NCBI GenBank assembly: GCA_965216025.1
Contig: CBDCEX010000012.1
Location: forward strand, 62,001 to 126,000
Direction: 5' to 3'
Length of the DNA stretch: 64,000 nt
From: JADFQT01 sp965216025
GTDB lineage: Bacteria; Chloroflexota; Dehalococcoidia; Lucifugimonadales; UBA3495
The notes below the pieces were generated by a model. It saw only the letters and a program-made list of their open reading frames with translations. It had not been told where the DNA came from and did not search any database. Below are positions 23,831-33,154 of the stretch, one piece after another. The position numbers and the translations under genes are program-made. Numbering within the stretch: the first letter of the stretch is position 1; every line of letters begins with the position of its first letter.

Positions 23831-26800
23831 CCATCCTCCACGCCACCACCGACCCCGATCTGCTGACGAGGCTCAAGGAGATGCTGGGCAGCGCGGCCCG
23901 CGCCGACATCGCCGTCGGCTACTTCTTCATCTCCGGCTTCTCCGCGGTGTCCGAAGAACTGGGGCGCCTGAAGAAGACCCGCATCCTGGTGGGGCGGACC
24001 GACCGCCCCACGCTGGAAGCCGTGGCCGCCGGCCTGAACCAGGCTCGCCCTATACAAGCTCACCTGGACGGTATCCGCACCATTCCCAGGCGCCAACGGC
24101 AGCAAGCAGCCGACGAGGCCCAAACGGCCATCTCCGACAGCGTGGGCGCCATGCCCCAGACCGATGAGAGTGAAGCCGCCCTGACCAAGCTCCAGGGGCT
24201 GGTCAAGTCCGGTCTGTTGGAAGTGAGGACCTATCCCAAGGAGTTCCTGCACGCCAAGGCATACCTGTGCTGGTACGAGGGCCACGCCGAACCCGGCGCC
24301 GCCATCGTCGGGTCCTCCAACTTCACCCTGGCCGGCTTCGTCGGCAACACCGAACTGAATGTCCGGGTCACCGGCGACACGGAGATGGAGACCCTCCGGG
24401 AATGGTTTGAAAACCTCTGGGATGACTCCATCGACATCAGCGACCAGGTAGCCCAGGTGTTGACCGACAGCTGGGCAATCAAGCGGTACCCACCGTACCT
24501 GATATACCTGAAAGCCCTCTACGAGCTGTACGGAGACGAGCTGGACAGCGGCGAACCTCTCCCCTTGGAACCGGCACGGCAGGAGGACCTGGCCAACTTC
24601 CAGCTGGACGCGGTGCGCCGGGGCCTGGACATGGTCCGGAACCACGGCGGCTGCTACATCGCCGACGTCGTCGGCCTGGGCAAGACGTTCATCGGGGCGG
24701 AACTGCTGCGGCAACTCCGGCAGAGCTACCCCAGGGATGGAAACCCGCTGATCCTATGCCCGGCGGGCCTGGTACCAATGTGGGAGCAGTTCAACCGGCG
24801 TTACCAGCTTGGGGCCGAAGTCATCTCCCACAGCAGAATAGCCGCGCCGCCGTCCCTGGTGTTCAACCCGGAAACGGAGGAATACGAAGATGCCGATGGG
24901 GCACAGCACGGGGTCATCCTGGCCGATGTGTTCGCCCACTACGGGCCGGTCCTGGTGGATGAAGCCCACGCCTTCCGAAACGACAACCAACGGTCACGGG
25001 GGCTGAGGGACTACCTGGAGCGGGGTGACCACAAGGTAATCCTGCTGAGCGCCACACCCCAGAACCTGGGACCCAGGGACATATACCGGCAGATCAGCCT
25101 GTTCATGGATGAGACCGACCACGGTCTGCCCATCGAGCCGCTGGCCTTGGAGGACTACTTCAACAGCGCTGCCAGATGGCAGGAGTACCGGAAAGCGGTA
25201 GACGGTTATGCCGGCCTACTGGCCGAGTACCTGAAGAACGGGAGCGAAGGGGAAAGACCTCCCGAGCCAATCCAACCCAATACACCGCAGGCCGATGTCT
25301 CTGAAGTCCTCACCCCGATCTTCATTCGCCGGCGGCGGAAGGACATCCGGGAAATCTACGGGGACACCGCCACCATCCGTGAAGAGCCCATCGCCTTTCC
25401 CGAACCCAAACTGGAAAACCTGAACTACCGGCTGGACCATGTCTACGCCAAGGCGGGCAACTTCACGGACCTCCTGACCACCATGGGGAAACACCGGGGG
25501 GTGCGCTACAACCCAACGGAGTACCTGAAGGCCCAGCACCACAACAAACAGGAATACGCCGGCCTGTTCAGGGCCAGGGGCCGCATCGTCGGCATGATAA
25601 AGGCCCTCATGGTCAAAAGGCTGGAGTCCAGCATAGAAGCATTCCGTTCGACCCTGGGATCCCTGACCCAGAGCAACCGAAACTTCAGGGCAGCCCTGGA
25701 TGCCGGATACGTTCCGGTGGGCAGCATCGCCACCCGGCTCCTGGCAGGGCAGAACTTCGACCCCCAGGAAGCGCTGGCAATCCTGGAGCAGGAAGGCCAC
25801 ACCAGGTCAGGACCCAACACCTTCAGGACCGCGGACTTCGATGTCGACCGGTGGAAGAGAGACCTGGACGACGACCATGCGGTCCTCAACGAACTTCTGA
25901 CCAGGGTCTCCGATATCGGTCCAGCCGACGATGACAAGCTGGAAACCCTAAAATCATTCGTGAAACGGGCAGCCATCAGGAAGGAGAAGCTGCTGATTTT
26001 CAGCGAGGCGGAAACCACGGTGGACTACCTGTACCGGGAGCTCAACCCAGAGGAGCAGGACAGGACCATCGCCAGGCTGAGCGGAAATCACCGGGATGCC
26101 GCGGCGAGCATAATCAGGCGGTTCGCTCCCAGGGCCAACTTGGGAGAGAACGAGGACCTCCAGGGAAACGACGTCCGGGTGCTCATCGCCACCGACATCG
26201 TCTCGGAGGGGCAGAACCTCCAGGACTGCGCCCGGGTCTTGAACTACGACCTGCACTGGAACCCGGTCCGCCTCATCCAGAGGTTCGGGCGGGTTGACCG
26301 TATCGGTTCCCCCCACGAGGAGATCCACCTGCACAACATGCTGCCGGACATGGAGCTGGACGAGTCTCTGGGTCTGACCAGCCGGCTCGGAGACCGGATA
26401 CAGGGAATGCACGACCTCATTGGGCTCGACAACAGGATCCTCTCTGAGACCGAGAGGCTGAACCCCAACGGCATCGGCAGAATCTACGAGGAACAGTCCC
26501 TTCCAGAGGAAGATGACGAGTTCGACGAACTGACGGCCAACCAGCGGGCCATTGCGCTGCTGCAACACATCAAGAACAACGATCCCAACCTGTGGAAGAC
26601 AGTCACCGAACTCCCCGACGGAATCCGGTCCGCGCTGCCATGCCGGACGGACCAATCACCCGGGTTGAACCAACCACAGGCGGGACAGACCATCGTGATG
26701 ATGGCGACCGAGGATTCCACACGCTGCTATTCCGTTGGCGACGACCTGGCACCCACACCGATCCGTCCCGCCCAGTTCGTTGCCGCTGCGGAATGTCTCC

Positions 26801-27207
26801 TGAGCACACCACCGGAACCTCTGCCCGGCAACACCAACCAGAGGGTGAACGCAGCCTCGGAGCTTTTCCAGCAGGACCTGACCCGCATCCTGGGTAACCA
26901 GCGCCGGAGGACGGGAGGGAACGCCCTCAACCGGCGGTTTATCCGCCGGCAACTGAACGGCCTGTCGGAGGAGATAGCGACCCCACAAAGGGTGGATACG
27001 TTGCGCCAGGTATTCACCGACGACCTGCCCACGCTTGTGGAGAACGAGATCACGCAGCTGAGGCGCCTGAATCTCAGTGGAAGAGAGCTGGTGATCCGGC
27101 TGGTGCTACTGCAGGAACGCTACCGTCTGAATCCCTCCGAACAAACTAGGGAAGCCCCTGCCCGGCAACAACCGACTCGGATTGTCTGTTCCGATGGGTT
27201 GACCTGA
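23827..27207 (+). CDS. PLD nuclease-SNF2/DEAH helicase fusion
   Basis: 1126 residues. Residues 1-200 form a phospholipase D-like domain with one HKD-type motif: HAKAYLCW (about 141) and GSSNFTLAG (about 162). The helicase follows: Walker A GLGKT (about 283), DEAH (about 378), LLSATP, and the C-terminal lobe with TDIVSEGQNL and QRFGRVDRIG (about 818). A C-terminal extension of 250 residues has no assignment. PLD-helicase fusions occur in bacterial defence loci and resemble a combination of DISARM proteins DrmC (PLD) and DrmD (SNF2); here a type IIG methylase, a RAMA protein and a GmrSD protein are neighbours. The frame is intact. Confidence 0.85.
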   Translation: MTILHATTDPDLLTRLKEMLGSAARADIAVGYFFISGFSAVSEELGRLKKTRILVGRTDRPTLEAVAAGLNQARPIQAHLDGIRTIPRRQRQQAADEAQTAISDSVGAMPQTDESEAALTKLQGLVKSGLLEVRTYPKEFLHAKAYLCWYEGHAEPGAAIVGSSNFTLAGFVGNTELNVRVTGDTEMETLREWFENLWDDSIDISDQVAQVLTDSWAIKRYPPYLIYLKALYELYGDELDSGEPLPLEPARQEDLANFQLDAVRRGLDMVRNHGGCYIADVVGLGKTFIGAELLRQLRQSYPRDGNPLILCPAGLVPMWEQFNRRYQLGAEVISHSRIAAPPSLVFNPETEEYEDADGAQHGVILADVFAHYGPVLVDEAHAFRNDNQRSRGLRDYLERGDHKVILLSATPQNLGPRDIYRQISLFMDETDHGLPIEPLALEDYFNSAARWQEYRKAVDGYAGLLAEYLKNGSEGERPPEPIQPNTPQADVSEVLTPIFIRRRRKDIREIYGDTATIREEPIAFPEPKLENLNYRLDHVYAKAGNFTDLLTTMGKHRGVRYNPTEYLKAQHHNKQEYAGLFRARGRIVGMIKALMVKRLESSIEAFRSTLGSLTQSNRNFRAALDAGYVPVGSIATRLLAGQNFDPQEALAILEQEGHTRSGPNTFRTADFDVDRWKRDLDDDHAVLNELLTRVSDIGPADDDKLETLKSFVKRAAIRKEKLLIFSEAETTVDYLYRELNPEEQDRTIARLSGNHRDAAASIIRRFAPRANLGENEDLQGNDVRVLIATDIVSEGQNLQDCARVLNYDLHWNPVRLIQRFGRVDRIGSPHEEIHLHNMLPDMELDESLGLTSRLGDRIQGMHDLIGLDNRILSETERLNPNGIGRIYEEQSLPEEDDEFDELTANQRAIALLQHIKNNDPNLWKTVTELPDGIRSALPCRTDQSPGLNQPQAGQTIVMMATEDSTRCYSVGDDLAPTPIRPAQFVAAAECLLSTPPEPLPGNTNQRVNAASELFQQDLTRILGNQRRRTGGNALNRRFIRRQLNGLSEEIATPQRVDTLRQVFTDDLPTLVENEITQLRRLNLSGRELVIRLVLLQERYRLNPSEQTREAPARQQPTRIVCSDGLT

Positions 27208-27336
27208 AGATACTCTGTAAAGCGATAGCGAGAAGCTTGTAGCCCGGGGGTTCACTCCAACCACCAGACAATAACACCAAGATGACCGAAGGGCTCAAGG
27301 CCCAGGCCCCCGATGATAAAGAAAGGCGGAAGAATA

Positions 27337-29082
27337 ATGCATCAGCAAGGCGGCACAATCGAAAACGCACTGAGACGTATCGAGTCCCACGAGTACGTGC
27401 TACCAGCTATCCAACGGGAGTTCGTATGGCAGCCCGAACAGGTCTGCAACCTCTTCGACAGCCTGATGCAGGGCTACCCTTTCGGGGAGTTCATGCTCTG
27501 GCGGGTCAACCCGGAGAATGCTGACCTTTACCGTTGGTACGATTTCGTGAGGGAATACCACCAGAGGGACAATCCCCACTGCCCTGAATTGTCCCCCATT
27601 CATGGAAGACCGGTGACGGCCGTGCTGGATGGACAGCAACGCCTCACGGCCTTCAACATCGGGCTGAGGGGATCAATGGCCCGTAAGATACCCTACAGGC
27701 GATGGAACAGTTGGGATGCCTTTCCGAGGAATATCCTCGCCCTCGACCTGCTGGCAGAATCCGACCACGACGAAGAGGGCAACCGGTATACCTTCAAGTT
27801 TATTGACGAGGGCCAAGTCGGACTCAATGGAAACAACCTCTGGTTCAAGGTCGGAGACATCCTGGGAATGGAGTCCGGCCCCAGCATGAGCGACTGGATT
27901 CACGACCACGGTTTGGACCGGGAACAGCACAGCCAGGCCTACCGCACCCTCGACCGCCTGCACCGGGCAATCCGAGTGGACAACTCTGTGGCCTACTACG
28001 AGGAACTGAGCCAGGATATAGAACGCGTGCTCAGCATATTCATCCGCTGCAATAGGGGCGGCACCCCTCTCTCCTACTCAAATCTCCTGCTGAGCATCGC
28101 AGTCTCACAATGGGAAACCCTGGACGCCAGAAGGGAGGTACATGGCCTCGTCGACGAGATGAACAGGATCCGGGAGGGGTTACTATTCAACGCCGACTTC
28201 GTCCTGAAAGCCGGTCTGATGCTTACCGACATAGCGAGCGTGGGATTCCGTGTAGAAAACTTCACCCGAGAAAACATGGCAACTCTGGAAGAGAAATGGC
28301 CGAACATTCGCCATGCACTGCTCGAAACCGTAGAGCTCGTGGACAGCTTCGGATTCGACAGCAGGACTCTTCAAGCCACCAACTCCCTCCTGCCCATCGC
28401 ATACTACCTCTACCGGAGGGGAGCACCCAGGGACTTCGAGGTCAGCGACCGCTACATCGGAGACAGGAGGGTGATACGGGGCTGGCTGACCAGATCCATT
28501 CTGAAAGAGTCCGGCATATGGGGCAGCGGCCTCGACACTCTGCTGACGGAATTGCGGAACGTCCTACGGAACAACGGAGAAAACAAGTTCCCCACCGAAA
28601 ACCTCGGGCGGGTCATGGCACAGCGAGGCAAGACTCTCGACTTCGGCAACGAGGAAATCGAGGACCTGGCAGACATAAGGGCTGGGGACCGGCGGATCTT
28701 CCCGCTCCTGACCCTGTTGTTTCCCGACATAGGTTCCCGCGACGGGTCCGATGTCGACCACGTGTTCCCCAAGAGCAGGTTCACTCCCGGACGTCTGAAA
28801 AGCGCGGGCATCGAGGACGACTGGATAGAGGAGTTCATAGGGAAGAGCGAACGAATAGCCAACCTGCAACTGCTCGATCGGACAGTCAACAACGAGAAAC
28901 GGGCCACCCTTCCCGCGGAATGGCTGGACATACACTGCCCAACGGAACAGACCCGGTTGAATTACTGCGAGCGCCACCAGTTGGGAGACGTTCCCAGAGA
29001 GATCATTGGGTTCAGGGACTTCTACGAGGCACGGAGGGAGAGCCTGAGGGAGAGAATCAGCCGGCTAATAAATGCCGCTTAG
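27337..29082 (+). CDS. GmrSD-like DUF262/HNH nuclease, copy 2
   Basis: 581 residues from ATG 27337 (alternative ATG 27313). DUF262 features: IQREFVW (25-31), DGQQRLTAF (98-106) and FIRCNRGG. The C-terminal nuclease domain has DVDHVFPKSRF with downstream ANLQLLDRTVNNEKRA, the His and Asn of the DUF1524-like motif. It follows the PLD-helicase by 130 bp on the same strand, so it may belong to the same operon. It is only distantly related to the copy at 7091-9007. The family cuts modified phage DNA; the frame is complete. Confidence 0.85.
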   Translation: MHQQGGTIENALRRIESHEYVLPAIQREFVWQPEQVCNLFDSLMQGYPFGEFMLWRVNPENADLYRWYDFVREYHQRDNPHCPELSPIHGRPVTAVLDGQQRLTAFNIGLRGSMARKIPYRRWNSWDAFPRNILALDLLAESDHDEEGNRYTFKFIDEGQVGLNGNNLWFKVGDILGMESGPSMSDWIHDHGLDREQHSQAYRTLDRLHRAIRVDNSVAYYEELSQDIERVLSIFIRCNRGGTPLSYSNLLLSIAVSQWETLDARREVHGLVDEMNRIREGLLFNADFVLKAGLMLTDIASVGFRVENFTRENMATLEEKWPNIRHALLETVELVDSFGFDSRTLQATNSLLPIAYYLYRRGAPRDFEVSDRYIGDRRVIRGWLTRSILKESGIWGSGLDTLLTELRNVLRNNGENKFPTENLGRVMAQRGKTLDFGNEEIEDLADIRAGDRRIFPLLTLLFPDIGSRDGSDVDHVFPKSRFTPGRLKSAGIEDDWIEEFIGKSERIANLQLLDRTVNNEKRATLPAEWLDIHCPTEQTRLNYCERHQLGDVPREIIGFRDFYEARRESLRERISRLINAA

Positions 29083-29171
29083 GGTTGTAAAGCCGTCAAC
29101 CAGGCTCCGGTAGAGAAAATACGTCAGGACATGTCCACCCTGACAGGATTGAAACCCGCCACCTCCAGTCC

Positions 29172-29444
29172 GTGAACGGCACTTGCCGGAGCCGCCCCAC
29201 CCTTTGGGAGGAAACGGTCCTAGCCGACACCGGCCTCCTCGGCCTGACGACCAAGCACATTTACTACGCCGGCAGCAGGAAGAAGTTCCGAGTCCGGTAC
29301 GACCGCATCGTTTCCTTCGACCCCTACGACGATGGGTTCAGCATCATGCGGGATGCCCAGACAGCGAAGCCCCAGACCTTCCGGATCGGCGACGGCTGGT
29401 TCGCCTACAACCTCGCCGTGAACCTGGCCCAGATGCAAGGCTGA
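29172..29444 (+). pseudogene. PH-like C-terminal domain fragment
   Basis: DTGLLGLTTKHIYYAGSRKK, then RVRYDRIVSFDPYDDG and GDGWFAYNLAVNLAQM, form a beta-rich bacterial PH-like domain. I remember it as the C-terminal part of zinc-ribbon proteins found in restriction and defence islands. The N-terminal part is absent; the open frame begins around 29170. A possible N-terminal half is the zinc-ribbon fragment on the other strand at 33004-33154. Confidence 0.5.
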
Positions 29445-29493
29445 CCCAAAGAAGACTCCCCAGCGCCGCCCTGCGCCCTCCAGGCGGGAGAAA

Positions 29494-29627
29494 GTAACTG
29501 TTCAGACTTGAGGGGATCCGAGGGTCTGAAGGTCGAAAATCGGGGGCGAATCCCCGTTGCTGACGCTCAGGCTGACGGCAATCAAACGGTTTTCAGCCAA
29601 TTCAGCATCCCAAGTCTGAACAGTTAC
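29494..29627. repeat. 134-bp IS66-terminus MITE
   Basis: It begins GTAACTGTTCAGACTTGAGG and ends with CCAAGTCTGAACAGTTAC, the terminal inverted repeats of the IS66 element at 57201-58631 (GTAAGTGTTCAGATTTGAGG). The right part also shares TTTTCAGCCAATTCA-like sequence with the IS66 end. It carries no gene, and no 8-bp target duplication was found. Confidence 0.7.
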
Positions 29628-29976
29628 GAGTACCAGGCGAAGCTGGAAGAGAACGGAGTAACCCTGACCTCCATCACATAGCCCGCCGAGAACTTGCCCG
29701 CAGGCGGGCCGCCTACGGCCTCAACCGGCCCGTCCTGAGGGTGTCGTTCGCTTTGGTGGACAACCCCTATCGTCGGCCCTGCCCATCGGCCCGCCTAATC
29801 TCCGCCACCCTCATTGCCCCCTGCTGCGGATATCGTAGCCCCTCCCGAATTGCCATGACGATGCTCCGTACGAAGGGAAAGGCGGCGGTCTGGCTTGACA
29901 CACTCTTTACTTGCGTACCCGCCCTCATTGGTGTGTTATGGGTGTATGCCCGGCCCCAATAATGATCATCGAGACC
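29628..29976. other. Non-coding stretch
   Basis: Apart from a short relic frame ending TCCATCACATAG at about 29681, no gene is supported. Confidence 0.4.
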
Positions 29977-31249
29977 CAGGGCCTTTTCATTTTCTCAAAA
30001 TAGTATAAAATTATTACCAGTTTAAGCGGGAGGGGAGGATGATGACTTTGAGAGAAACGCTGGATTTGGTGCCTGACTTCCGGAGTAGCCAAGGGCGACG
30101 CCACTCTTTGGGGGCGATCCTGGCCTTGGCCACCTGTGCCATGCTGTGCGGCGCCCGCAGCTTATACGCCATAGCTCAATGGGGGCGGGACCAAGGGGGT
30201 GCTACGGCGCAGCTTTTGGGGTTCAGCCAGGAGAAGACACCCTGCGTGGCCACCCTCCACCGGGTGTTCAAGGGCCTGGACGTGGCGGCCTTTGAGGCAG
30301 AAGTCGGCAACTGGCTGGCAAATAGCGGGGTAGAGGCGGATGACCCCCTGTCCCTGGACGGGAAAACCTTGCGAGGGGTCCACGGCCAAGAGATACCCGG
30401 GGTCCATCTGGTGTCGGCCTACGCTAGCCGCGCTGGGGCAGTGCTGGCGCAGGTAGCTGCGCCGGGCAAAGGGGAAGAATTGGCGGCGGTCAAAGAAGTA
30501 TTGGGCCAGGTACCCCTGAAGGGTCGGGTAGTAGTGGCTGATGCCTTACTGACCCAACGGAAAGTCTGTGAGCAGATTGTGGCAGGCGGCGGAGAGTATC
30601 TGCTGCCAGTTAAAGAGAATCAGCCCACCTTGCGCCGAGACCTGGAGGTGGCTTTTTCCCCTGCTAGGAACTGAGAGGGCTGGTGGCCCAACCGTACCTC
30701 CCTGGCTGGCAGCGGAGTGGCGAGCACGCGGGGCCAAGCTGACGGTCTGGGCCGATGCTCCAGTAAAGCGGCGTCATGGGCGGCTGGAGCGGCGAGAGTT
30801 GTGGGCCTTGGCCGACCCAGAGCTAAATGGCTACGTGGGCAGCGCTGGGACGGTCGGGGAAGCGTGGCCGCATCTGCAACAGGTGTGTCGGCTAGAGCGC
30901 CAGCGGGTCGTGAAGGGCAAGAAACAGGTGGCTGTGAGCTATGCAATTAGCAGTCTCCCAGCCACTGATGCCGATGCGAGGCGATTGTTGAGCCTTTCCC
31001 GTGGGCACTGGGGCATCGAGAACCGCCTCCACTGGGTACGGGATGTGACCTTCGACGAGGACCGCTCTCAGGTGCGCACTGGGGCCGCCCCACAGGTGCT
31101 GGCGGGCCTGCGGAACCTGGTCATCAGCTTGGTACGTCGGGCTGGGCATTCCAACGTAGCCGCTGCCCTACGCCGCCACAATGCCCATCTCAGCGAAGCT
31201 TTCGACATGATGGGCTTTACCTACCAGGCAGGAGAATGAAAAGACCCTG
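29977..31249 (+). mobile_element. ISAs1-family element, copy C
   Basis: Same termini as copies A and B, except that the right end has one change (AAGACCCTG). The flanks (CATCGAGACC left, CCTTAGTGGG right) do not match, so the target duplication has been lost, possibly by recombination between copies. Confidence 0.9.
30039..31239 (+). pseudogene. ISAs1 transposase, two frames (copy C)
   Basis: Frames 30039-30674 and about 30662-31239 with the same T-run +1 break as copies A and B. The amino-acid sequence is virtually identical to copy B; one silent change (GTGCTG for GTTCTG) distinguishes it in frame 2. Catalytic motifs are preserved. Confidence 0.85.
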
Positions 31250-31278
31250 CCTTAGTGGGCCGGGCGAGGCCAAGCGGT

Positions 31279-32562
31279 TCATTCCGAGTCGACCCGGTCG
31301 CGGGCCCGGGTGCGGTGCACTTCTACCTCTTCAATTTTGACTCGGTCCATTACCCTGACGGTCAACTGCCCGTCTTGAAATTCCACACCGTCTCCAACCT
31401 GGGGTATGCGGCCCAGCCGGTCCAATATGAACCCGGCTACCGTCCGATATTCTCCCTCGGGTAGGTTCAAGGCTAGCTGGTCGTTGATCTCGGCGATGCC
31501 CACCCCGGCATCGATCAAAAAGGTGTCCTGATCAACGGCGACGAGAGGTCGGTCCGGGTTCACACCTTCCTCGTCCACGGTGCCGACGATTACCCCCAGT
31601 AGCTGCTCCAACGTAGCTAAACCGGCTATGCCGCCGAACTCATCCACGGCCAAAACGATGCCGTGGCCGCCTCGCTGCGTCTCTTCAAAAGTATCGCTCA
31701 CCGGTTTGGTTTCCGGAACGAAGTAGGCCGGTCTCAATTCGGAGGTAACGCTGTCCTTCGCCCGCAGCTTGCCTTCCCCTAGCCCCAGAAGTACGTCCTT
31801 CACCGAAAGCACTCCAGTGACATTTTCCGTTGACTCAAGGAAAACCGGAAATTGGTTGTGCCGCTGCCTGGAAAAAATGGCCAGAAACTTCTCCAGGGTT
31901 GTACCTTGCTCCACCCAGACTATCTCGGGACGAGGCGTCATTACATCCATGACCTGTTGGTCGCCGAACCTAAAAACCTTTTCTAGCAGGGCCGCCTCCC
32001 TGGCCTCCATTTCCCCAGATTGGGCCCCTACGGCGATCAGGCTTCGAATTTCTTGCTCGCTGACCTGTGAGGTAGTCTCGGCGATACCCAAGAGCTTGGT
32101 GAAAAGCCTAGCTAATCTTTGCAGGCCCCAGGTGGCCGGAGTTAGAGCCCAGTCGACCAGGGCCAGGGGGCGGGAAAAAGTGAAGGCGACTCTCTCCGGG
32201 CGGTTCCAGGCCACGGTCTTGGGCAAGGTTTCGCTGAAAACCAGCAGCAGAGCGGTGACGCCCAAGGTAGAAACCAGGACGGCGATGGTAGAGTTGCCCA
32301 GGAACCCGATGGTTAGGGCTGTCCCCAGGGTGGCAGCGGCGGTATTGACCAGGTTGTTGCTCAGCAAGACCGTGGCTAAAAGCCGCTCGGGGCGCTGGAC
32401 CAGCCGGGATACCAACTTGGCCCTCTGGTGGCCTATATTTACCAGGTGCAGCAGACGGGACCTGGGGAAGGCGATGAAGGCGGTTTCTGAGGAGGAGAAA
32501 AAGGCGGATAATCCCAGGCAAAGAACCAGAAGCGCTAGCTTCCCTAAATCGGATGGCTCCAT
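31279..32562 (-). CDS. CorC/HlyC-family CBS-domain membrane protein
   Basis: 427 residues. The N-terminal DUF21 membrane domain has three or four hydrophobic segments (LALLVLCLGLSAFFSSSETA, TAAATLGTALTIGF, TALLLVFSETLPKT) with the family's FFSSSETA and ETLPKT motifs. A CBS pair follows (VMDVMTPRPEIVWV..., VTGVLSVKDVLL...) and the C-terminal CorC_HlyC domain has VDEFGGIAGLATLE and EYRTVAGFILDRLG. These proteins are linked to magnesium/cobalt efflux or cation homeostasis in the cytoplasmic membrane. GGAGG lies about 15 nt before ATG. This is a complete, host-like gene in a region full of insertions. Confidence 0.9.
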   Translation of the reverse strand: MEPSDLGKLALLVLCLGLSAFFSSSETAFIAFPRSRLLHLVNIGHQRAKLVSRLVQRPERLLATVLLSNNLVNTAAATLGTALTIGFLGNSTIAVLVSTLGVTALLLVFSETLPKTVAWNRPERVAFTFSRPLALVDWALTPATWGLQRLARLFTKLLGIAETTSQVSEQEIRSLIAVGAQSGEMEAREAALLEKVFRFGDQQVMDVMTPRPEIVWVEQGTTLEKFLAIFSRQRHNQFPVFLESTENVTGVLSVKDVLLGLGEGKLRAKDSVTSELRPAYFVPETKPVSDTFEETQRGGHGIVLAVDEFGGIAGLATLEQLLGVIVGTVDEEGVNPDRPLVAVDQDTFLIDAGVGIAEINDQLALNLPEGEYRTVAGFILDRLGRIPQVGDGVEFQDGQLTVRVMDRVKIEEVEVHRTRARDRVDSE

Positions 32563-32738
32563 CTTATTTTTGCGTAAACCTCCAATATCATGGGCATGCC
32601 GAATTGGGAATCCGACCGGAGCCTCGCCGAAGGACTCGGCCTCCAGAGGGTAGAAGTTCCCAAGGTGTAAAGGAATGTTGAATGGATGGTAGCATGGTTA
32701 ACGCTCCCCGTCCAAGCTACCCTACCCAGGGCCAGGGC

Positions 32739-33003
32739 CAGGGCCTTTTCATTTTATCAAAATAGTATAAAATTATTACCAGTTTAAGCGGGAGGGGAGG
32801 ATGATGACTTTGAGAGAAACGCTGGATTTGGTGCCTGACTTCCGGAGTAGCCAAGGCCAGGATCGCCCCCAAAGAGTGGCGCCGCCCTTGGCTACTCCGG
32901 AAGTCAGGCACCAAATCCAGCGTTTCTCTCAAAGTCATCATCCTCCCCTCCCGCTTAAACTGGTAATAATTTTATACTATTTTGAGAAAATGAAAAGGCC
33001 CTG
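32739..33003. repeat. ISAs1-derived inverted duplication (foldback)
   Basis: Two left ends of ISAs1 lie head to head. The left arm (32739-32856) runs from CAGGGCC to the start of the transposase, GTAGCCAAGG. The right arm, in reverse complement from 33003 inward, carries the same sequence and about 45 bp more. The junction is at CCAAGG, which occurs in ISAs1 at both joined points, as expected for a template switch. The arms can form a stem of more than 110 bp. No transposase is encoded. Confidence 0.85.
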
Positions 33004-33154
33004 GGGGCCTGGGCGGCGAGCTGGACCATCTCCGTGAAGCCCGTGGTGTGTAGGTCGCGGCACAGGGAGTGCTGCTTGCGCAGGAAGAGCCCGCGTTTTG
33101 TCCGCAGTAGCGGCACTGGCCCTTCAGGGACTGGAGGATCTTGTTAAGGGGCAT
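33004..33154 (-). pseudogene. Zinc-ribbon protein, N-terminal fragment
   Basis: MPLNKILQSLKGQCRYCGQN begins at ATG 33154, after which a one-base frame change leads to LRKQHSLCRDLHTTGF and TEMVQLAAQAP. This is a C-x2-C...H-x3-C zinc ribbon. The match is cut by the ISAs1 palindrome at 33003. The same N-terminal pattern is known to me from proteins with the PH-like C-terminal domain seen at 29172-29444. Confidence 0.45.

Noticed and set aside
27282..27524. Open frame overlapping the start of GmrSD copy 2
   Set aside because: Composition is that of a shifted reading of the GmrSD gene (Arg-rich, no family); the GmrSD frame is clearly the real one.
28110..29090. A 326-codon frame inside GmrSD copy 2
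   Set aside because: It is an Arg/Pro/His-rich shadow frame of the high-GC gene, without a start signal.
29128..29150. Sequence ending GACAGGATTGAAAC, similar to the end of many CRISPR repeats
   Set aside because: Only one copy, no spacer-repeat periodicity and no cas genes; the 8-bp ATTGAAAC match can occur by chance.
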